Shown here: in pieces, positions 58,292-64,000 of the stretch
How the letters are laid out: each line of letters starts with the position of its first letter
Position numbering within the stretch: position 1 is the first letter of the stretch
Assembly: GCF_954871325.1 (NCBI RefSeq)
Contig: NC_088775.1
Coordinates: 67,867,561-67,931,560 of the forward strand
Direction of reading: 5' to 3'
Length of the DNA: 64,000 nucleotides
Origin: Gordionus sp. m RMFG-2023
Lineage: Eukaryota > Nematomorpha > Gordioida > Chordodea > Parachordodidae
The notes under the pieces: generated by a model
Seen by the model: only the letters and a program-made list of their open reading frames with translations
Database searches by the model: none
Told to the model about the DNA's origin: nothing
Made by a program: the position numbers and the translations under genes

Positions 58292-58829
58292 TTCCAAATA
58301 TAGAAGTTTTTTATAATGCCTTTTAAATATTTGTTAAGATATTATATTTTTAATGTAGTATTTTATATTCAAATATAAATTTTTAAAAGATTGTATTGAA
58401 ATAGTATTACAATTTACAATTAACATATATCTAGATAATTGTAATATAAAATATTATCAATTTATAAAAAAAATATATGGTTTATAGTTTTTTTTATAAA
58501 TATATATTATATTACTATCTAACTTATCTTATTATATTATTATCAACTATTATATTTTAACCAAATTTCATTATTATTTAACAAATTCATTTCAATATTT
58601 AAACATGTATATATTACTAATCAATTTATATTTAATATATTTATGTTATTAAGCATAATTATATTTAATTATATAAATTATTGAATTTTTTTCATATAGA
58701 ATATGTGGGTTAATGATAGTCAATACATTAAGGTAATATCTATCAAATTTGTATTTTGTTTATTTTACATTTGGATAGGCACTACCAAACTTATTTATAA
58801 TATATATTTGAAATCGTGATTTTTGGAAA
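58292..58829. other. AT-rich stretch, no gene seen
   Basis: Long A/T runs only. Confidence 0.5.
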
Positions 58830-58987
58830 GCCTCTGTGGCCTAGTCGGCAAGAGCGTCGCTTACCAATTCGATGGTTATGGATACGAATCCCAGTAATGA
58901 TTATGTTTTTTTTCTTAATTTAACTTGGTGGTTCCGTCCTTGGGGGGATGATATATAGAAGGCCGGACTAGACCAGGTGATTCCATT
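58830..58987 (+). mobile_element. tRNA-derived SINE-like sequence
   Basis: The tRNA-like head at 58830-58902 has an A box (TGGCCTAGTCGG) and a degenerate B box (GGATACGAATCC). A T-rich stretch and a GC-richer body (GTTCCGTCCTTGGGGGGATG, GGCCGGACTAGACC) follow. The acceptor stem has no 3' partner and the T stem is imperfect, so it is not a working tRNA. TATAATATATATT occurs on both sides (near 58797 and 58987) and could be a target duplication, but the region is too AT-rich to be sure. Confidence 0.55.
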
Positions 58988-61900
58988 ATAATATATATTA
59001 AATAAGGTCTTTTTACATTTTAATAAATTTTGGTCGGTGTTTAACAAATTTGGTTAGTATTTAGAAAAGTGCTATGCGTTGACTTGGATATGACTATCTT
59101 TAACCGAATTATATAACATGAATATTCTTTTTTTATAATAAAAAATTTGTACCAAAATAAAATGTTAAGATTCGTAATGAATTTGTTAAAGGCAAAAATT
59201 TTGCCAAAATATTATAATTTGACCAATTTGACGTGTTTATAAAAAAATTAGGGTCTAGAGATTTAACCAAACCTAGTACTATTTCTATCTTAACGAGACA
59301 CTCTGAAGAACCATAAGTGGTATTAATATTTGTCAAAGGGTTAATAAGTTATTAAAATTATATTAATTTAGGTATAATTAAGAACATTCCTTATGGGGCC
59401 CAAATTATTTGAGTTTTAACCTGGTCTCATTAAGAGTAATTTTTTTAAAAGTTTATAAAAAAAATAAAATAATTTATAAATTTAGCATAATAAATTCAAT
59501 AAAAAAATTATATAAAAATGAGCAATTGTTTGTAAATTTGAAACATGCTAAGGGTTGTTGTGTGTTTTAAATTTATAGAATAAGTTATCACAAGGTAATA
59601 TCTATAAGTATACTATTGAAAAGCTGGCAATAGATATCATTATACCTAAAAATAATCTGATCTAAATAATGTTAATATAAAACAAAACTTAATATACAAG
59701 ATATGGTTAAGGGCAACTAGTTAACAAAACATTAATATTCATGATATTTGATTAAGTCTGTTAAATACATTATTACTATTATTATTACATTGTAGTTTTA
59801 TATCTATCTATATTATTTTCAAATCAATTTGATCTCTACAATCCAAAAGTATCAATATACTGTATAAATGTAAGCCTTGCAATACGATTCAAAATATGAA
59901 ATTGACAATTTATCACCCAGAAATTTTTTGGTATATTAATTTATTCCAGGTTTTTGTCTACGTAGCACTATAGATACCAGGATAGGATTAGTTGAATGTT
60001 ACTTTTATACAAGTAAATTATAATGGAAAACAAATGTTCAAATATCGAGTTTGAAATTATTTAACTTCCTCAATATAACTTCGTAACTTTTTATCGACTT
60101 GGAAAATGCGTATAAATAAGACAAAATATAGCCTTTATTTCTTGCTAATGGGCCATTTGGTATAAATTTATCATATTCCAAGAGTAACAATTATAAATTT
60201 TCTGGAATTTTTTTTTACAAATAATAAAAATATTATGATAAAATAGTATTTTTGCTTTGTAAGAATAAAAACAAAAATTAAAAATAAAAATAAAACACTA
60301 TGCCATATTTTTTTTAATATAATTTTTTAGAAAAACAACTTTTTTGGAACCCTTATGGTTTCAACGTTGATAAATGGTACAGTAAAAAACATATGATTAT
60401 GAGTCCGAGAATAGATAGAGCGATGGGCCGAAAATAATTAGAGTAGGTTAAGACATCTATAAGAAATAAATTTATGTCAATTGTTAAAAAAAAACTCTTT
60501 CAACAAGGGAGCCTAGAACTAATGGCATTTCAATAGTCCAAAATTGTCGAACTTCAATGACATCTAGCGCACTCAAAAATAAATATTTTTTTAAAAAATG
60601 TTTTTTTATGTTATAGTACAGTCTTCAAGCTATAAGAAACATAAGTGAAATCATTTTAAATTTAAAAAATATTTTTGTGGAAAATCAATAAATAACAACT
60701 GTTGCAGATATGGCTCATTTACCATTAATGGGTTAATACAGTTAAATTCTGTATTAATTTCCAATCATATAAGTCAATTCACGTAAAAAATAAGGCTATC
60801 TGAGTATTCTTTTCTATAAAAATCACAACTTTATATTCTTTTTACTAAAGAAATATAGCTTATTTCGAGTATTATAGAATATATTCTTGTGCATTACCAA
60901 TGATGTGTAAAATTATTTTAAACAAATAAATATATTTCGAATTTTTAAAAATTAATTTTTTGATAAATACAAGTTTAGTGTATTATATTTTTTACTAAAT
61001 GCTCATTTTAAATAAGAATTTGAACGGAAGAATGGCAAAAATAAGGGTAATGCCATTTTTTTTATAATTATATTTTCATATGATGAATTGAATGAGAACA
61101 AAATATAACAAAAATATTGTTTACGTACTTAGTTTTCTCATAATAATTTCTATTCGAAATTAAGGAAAACCATGTAATATAAACAAATCCAGCTAATATT
61201 ACGGTTAAATTTTTATTATACTATATAAATAAAATAATTATAAATATAAAGACTAATTATTAATAAAATGTAGTTAACCAAAAACGAACACAAATTTATC
61301 TTTTTTTGAAATTAAGTAAATAAAAATTTACATTGTAGTATAAAGGAGATAATTTAAAAGTTATTAGAATATAGGTGGTTTGAGTAAAATGATAAATTTA
61401 TATATTTTTTGGCAGATTTTTTTTATTTTATAGGATTGTGAAATTTATTTTAAAACAAGAGTTGTTCTTCTGTTAATATACCGGGGTTGGGTTGTATTTT
61501 TTTGGCCTAAAAATATAAAAATCAAATTTTTAAATAATCTGAGCCAAAGTTAAAACATTCATTTATAGTGTCTTTATTTTCTAGGTCTATATTCACTTTG
61601 CACCAGTTAAATATTATAGCTAATAATTTTATCCTACTTTAAAAATTAGATTCAAGGTATTAGTTAGTCTCTTATTACTTTTAACTTGGCTCATCTCAAC
61701 TAATATAATATAAAAGTAAAGAGTTGCAAAAGATGAAACATTAGAAATAATTTTGTTTATAATAACTACCACCTTCATATAAAAATTTAGGTTGCAATTA
61801 ATAAATTGCAAATATTATCTTTAAATTAATCACCCATCCTATAGTCATCTGGTTTTATTTTCAAATCTTAAAGAAAGATAAGATAAGAAGATGACGCATA

Positions 61901-62068
61901 AGCTTCATAACTGGATTAGGAATGTATTTTATTCAGTTATAGATATAATAATTTAAATATATTTAGAAAATTTTAAAGAATGTAGAAAATTATTATATTA
62001 CCACACATAATTATTCTTTTAAAGTACAATAAACTTATATAAAATAGTATTATAGATAATTAATAAAG
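58988..62068. other. AT-rich intergenic stretch; one relic of coding-like sequence
   Basis: Nothing definite. At 60331-60580 the plus strand reads a protein-like string (WNPYGFNVDKWYSKKHMIMS and PRIDRAMGRK) broken by four in-frame stops. It may be a decayed coding relic of unknown family. The minus-strand open frame 59133-59336 lacks exon signals. No repeats with ends, RNA genes or clear exons were found. Confidence 0.4.
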
Positions 62069-62770
62069 CATAAAGATATCGAAATTAAGCTATGTTATCC
62101 ATTAAAAACAGATATCTTATCTACCAAAAATTTAATATTTGGTAAAACATTTAGTGACCATATGTTGGATATAAATTGGACAGAAAAAAATGGTTGGGGG
62201 ACTCCCAAAATATTACCTTATAAAAATTTGACAATTAATCCTGCAGTAAAAGCCCTTCATTACGCTATTCAACTTTTTGATGGGCTAAAGGCTTATAGAG
62301 GCATTGATAATAAAATAAGGCTATTTCGCCCTCAATTAAATATTCAAAGGATTCTCAAAGGAACTGAAAGATTGGCTCTACCAGTAAAAGTTTAAATTTA
62401 TTAGCTAAACACTAAGATAAATAATAAATCTAAGTACCTTTTTTTAAAATTTTTTGTTAATACTAATGAAATTATGAATACTTTTAAATAAATGTCAATA
62501 TTATAGCTAATAAAAAGAATAGTAAAGATATTATAATCAACACACTAAGATATTTATGTTAAAGATATATAACGAGAAATTTATAAAATATATAAGGATG
62601 TTGTAATAAAAATATTAATATTTTTAAAATTTTACATGTAGAGCTTTGATCCATCTGAATTTTTGGAATGTATAAAAACTTTGGTGAATATTGAAAAGAA
62701 TTGGGTTCCAAGACCTGATTCCAATTTACTCAATTCCCTTTATATTCGCCCAACTTATCTTGGCACTGAG
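62069..62770 (+). CDS. BCAT: Branched-chain amino acid aminotransferase, two exons, partial
   Basis: A PLP enzyme that transfers the amino group of Leu, Ile or Val to 2-oxoglutarate, in cytosol or mitochondria. Exon 62069-62383 reads LIFGKTFSDHMLDINW, GWGTPKILPYKNLTINP, LHYAIQLFDGLKAYRG and IRLFRPQLNIQRI, the N-terminal domain of fold-type IV BCATs. Exon 62642-62770 reads FDPSEFLECIKTLV, NWVPRPDS and SLYIRPTYLGTE, where Tyr and Arg belong to the substrate pocket. The 258-bp intron (GTAAAA...TAG) is phase 0, as is the next donor (GTAAAT at 62771). The first exon's start is the best of several acceptors and agrees with an upstream HKDIEIK match. Earlier exons are not identified. The PLP lysine and the rest lie beyond the window. 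Frames are clean, so it is probably a working gene. Confidence 0.92.
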
Positions 62771-62872
62771 GTAAATATTATCTTAAACTTATTGACCTTT
62801 TTAGAAATGATAAATGAGAGAATAGCACTAATTATTTTTAAATTAAAATCCTATCATAAATTTTGAAATCAT

Positions 62873-63183
62873 AGACATAAATGTCCTTGATAACAAAAGT
62901 ATCCAGGGTAAAAAGATATTGGGGAAAAATTCCCATGAACAAATGGAATTAAATACTCCAATTTTCAAAAAAATAAAATTGATTTTTTCTTAAATTGGGG
63001 TTTTTTTTGTTCGATGTCTTTTTGTTCATGGGAAACAATGGAATTAAATACTCCGATTTTCAAAAAAATAAATTTGATTTTTTTCTTAAATTGGGTTTTT
63101 TTTTGTTTGATGTCTTTTTGTCCATAGGTATTTTTGCCTGGGGTAATTTTATCTGAGTCTTTTTCTCCAGGACATTTATGTCA
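62873..63183. mobile_element. ~310-bp foldback element in BCAT intron
   Basis: The ends AGACATAAATGTCC and GGACATTTATGTCA are inverted repeats. Inside are two tandem copies of about 114 bp (GGAATTAAATACTCC, TTTTCAAAAAAATAAA, GATGTCTTTTTGT) at 62945 and 63050. No target duplication was identified. Confidence 0.65.
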
Positions 63184-63283
63184 GTGATTCTGTTAGATAT
63201 AAATTTTATTGTTTTTATTGAAAAATATTCACTCTATAGATGTCTCCAATAATTGTATTATCATATTTTTACGTATATATAGG

Positions 63284-63700
63284 CAGGGTTGGGCAGTATC
63301 ATGAATACTTGCTAATACTTTTTTTTGTATTTTATTTAGTATATGTATTTTAAATACTAAAAAATAAAAAGTCTTATATTCAATACAATTTGAGATTTAT
63401 AAAGATGTTCTCGTTTTTTAAAATTCATTTATATTATATATAAAATCTACAATTTATTTCTTTAAATATTCATTTTATAATTGAGTTAGATAAGCGAATC
63501 AAGAACTTATCTTTCTTTCATCCTATTTTATTAAAATAAGCTACGTTCATACTCAAGATGAAAATTTTTGAAGATGACTATTATAATTATTAAATAAAAA
63601 TATCTACAAATTTTTTGAACGATACAATTATAAACATAATTTTTAGAAAGTAATTACATTTCTAAAAAGTATTCATTAGCGTATTTGTATTTTACTTTTT
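63284..63700. mobile_element. Left part of a probable hAT-type element
   Basis: CAGGGTTGGGCAGTATCATG at 63284 is a typical hAT terminus, followed by ATACTTGCTAATAC and AATACTAAAAA words. Similar words (AAAAAGTATTCATTAGCG) recur at 63665 in a direct arrangement. The other end was not found in the window. 63700-64000 is otherwise AT-rich and empty, with a short GAAAGGAAGG purine run at 63832. Confidence 0.4.
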
Positions 63701-64000
63701 TGAAAATTTTTATGAGTATATTTAGAATATATTATTTTAGAGCATATTTATATTTAAATCGATTTTTAAAATTTCCTAAACCATGTATGCATATAACTCT
63801 TAGGGTTAACTCATCTAAAAATGCTACTATTGAAAGGAAGGAAAGAAAGAAACAACCAAATAAATAAAAATTTAATAAAATAAAATATATCGAAAAAGGT
63901 CTGATAAATTATTTATATAATACTCTTTTCCAATTCGTCGATGTAAAAAAAAGAGTGTGTTCATCACGCCTTTTTTAAAAAAAAATATCGTATGTTTATG

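Noticed and set aside
58830-58902. Functional tRNA gene
   Set aside because: A and B boxes are present but the acceptor stem has no partner and the T stem is imperfect. A SINE head or tRNA pseudogene fits better.
60331-60580. Stop-codon reassignment (TAA/TAG as Gln)
   Set aside because: In the clean BCAT and CWC22 exons every Gln is CAA or CAG and none is TAA or TAG. Stops are confined to decaying sequences.

Overview
The window is very AT-rich eukaryotic DNA, roughly four bases in five by eye. It holds parts of two host genes set in a dense bed of transposable elements. The host genes have spliceosomal introns and animal-like proteins: a CWC22-type splicing factor (five exons, 8494-13603, +) and a branched-chain aminotransferase (two exons from about 62069, +, running off the right edge). 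The element mix (hAT of several kinds, piggyBac, pogo, an RTE-like LINE) fits an invertebrate animal. I cannot name the species.

Layout. 1-3.1 kb: the 3' end of a BED-type hAT transposase (-) and a field of GTCGAC-bearing repeats. 3.9-7.1 kb: a 146-bp tandem repeat and a degenerate ~120-bp satellite split by a pogo-like element (4718-6767, TA duplication). 8.5-13.6 kb: CWC22, with small elements in its introns. 14.3-16.1 kb: a hAT copy. 16.4-17.3 kb: a Ty3/gypsy-like gag fossil. 17.3-25 kb: nested hAT elements. 25.8-30.35 kb: a giant non-coding palindromic element. 30.66-33.44 kb: a hAT with an 8-bp target duplication and a nested MITE.

33.6-43.7 kb is an LTR-element fossil holding a hAT (35039-43075). 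That hAT holds a second hAT (38013-42453), which in turn holds a piggyBac (38188-40480) and two MITEs. Each boundary is fixed by target duplications or by an empty site elsewhere in the window. 44158-47088 is an RTE-like LINE with a tRNA-like 5' head and a 16-bp target duplication. 48.5-52.96 kb is a second giant palindrome of the same family as the first. 53.4-57.6 kb holds more hAT, including a sister copy of the 20.8-24.5 kb element in opposite orientation. 58.8 kb has a tRNA-derived SINE-like sequence. 59-62 kb is almost featureless AT-rich DNA ahead of the aminotransferase exons.

The most unusual objects are the two ~4.5-kb palindromes (25813-30350 and 48487-52962). Both have TGTTAGCG-type ends, clusters of GGCAATGT/ACATTGCC next to the ends, and arms made of ~119-bp tandem units that each carry the 12-bp palindrome TGACAATTGTCA. 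Neither contains a credible coding region, and I do not recognise the family.

All calls come from reading the sequence. No database search was run.
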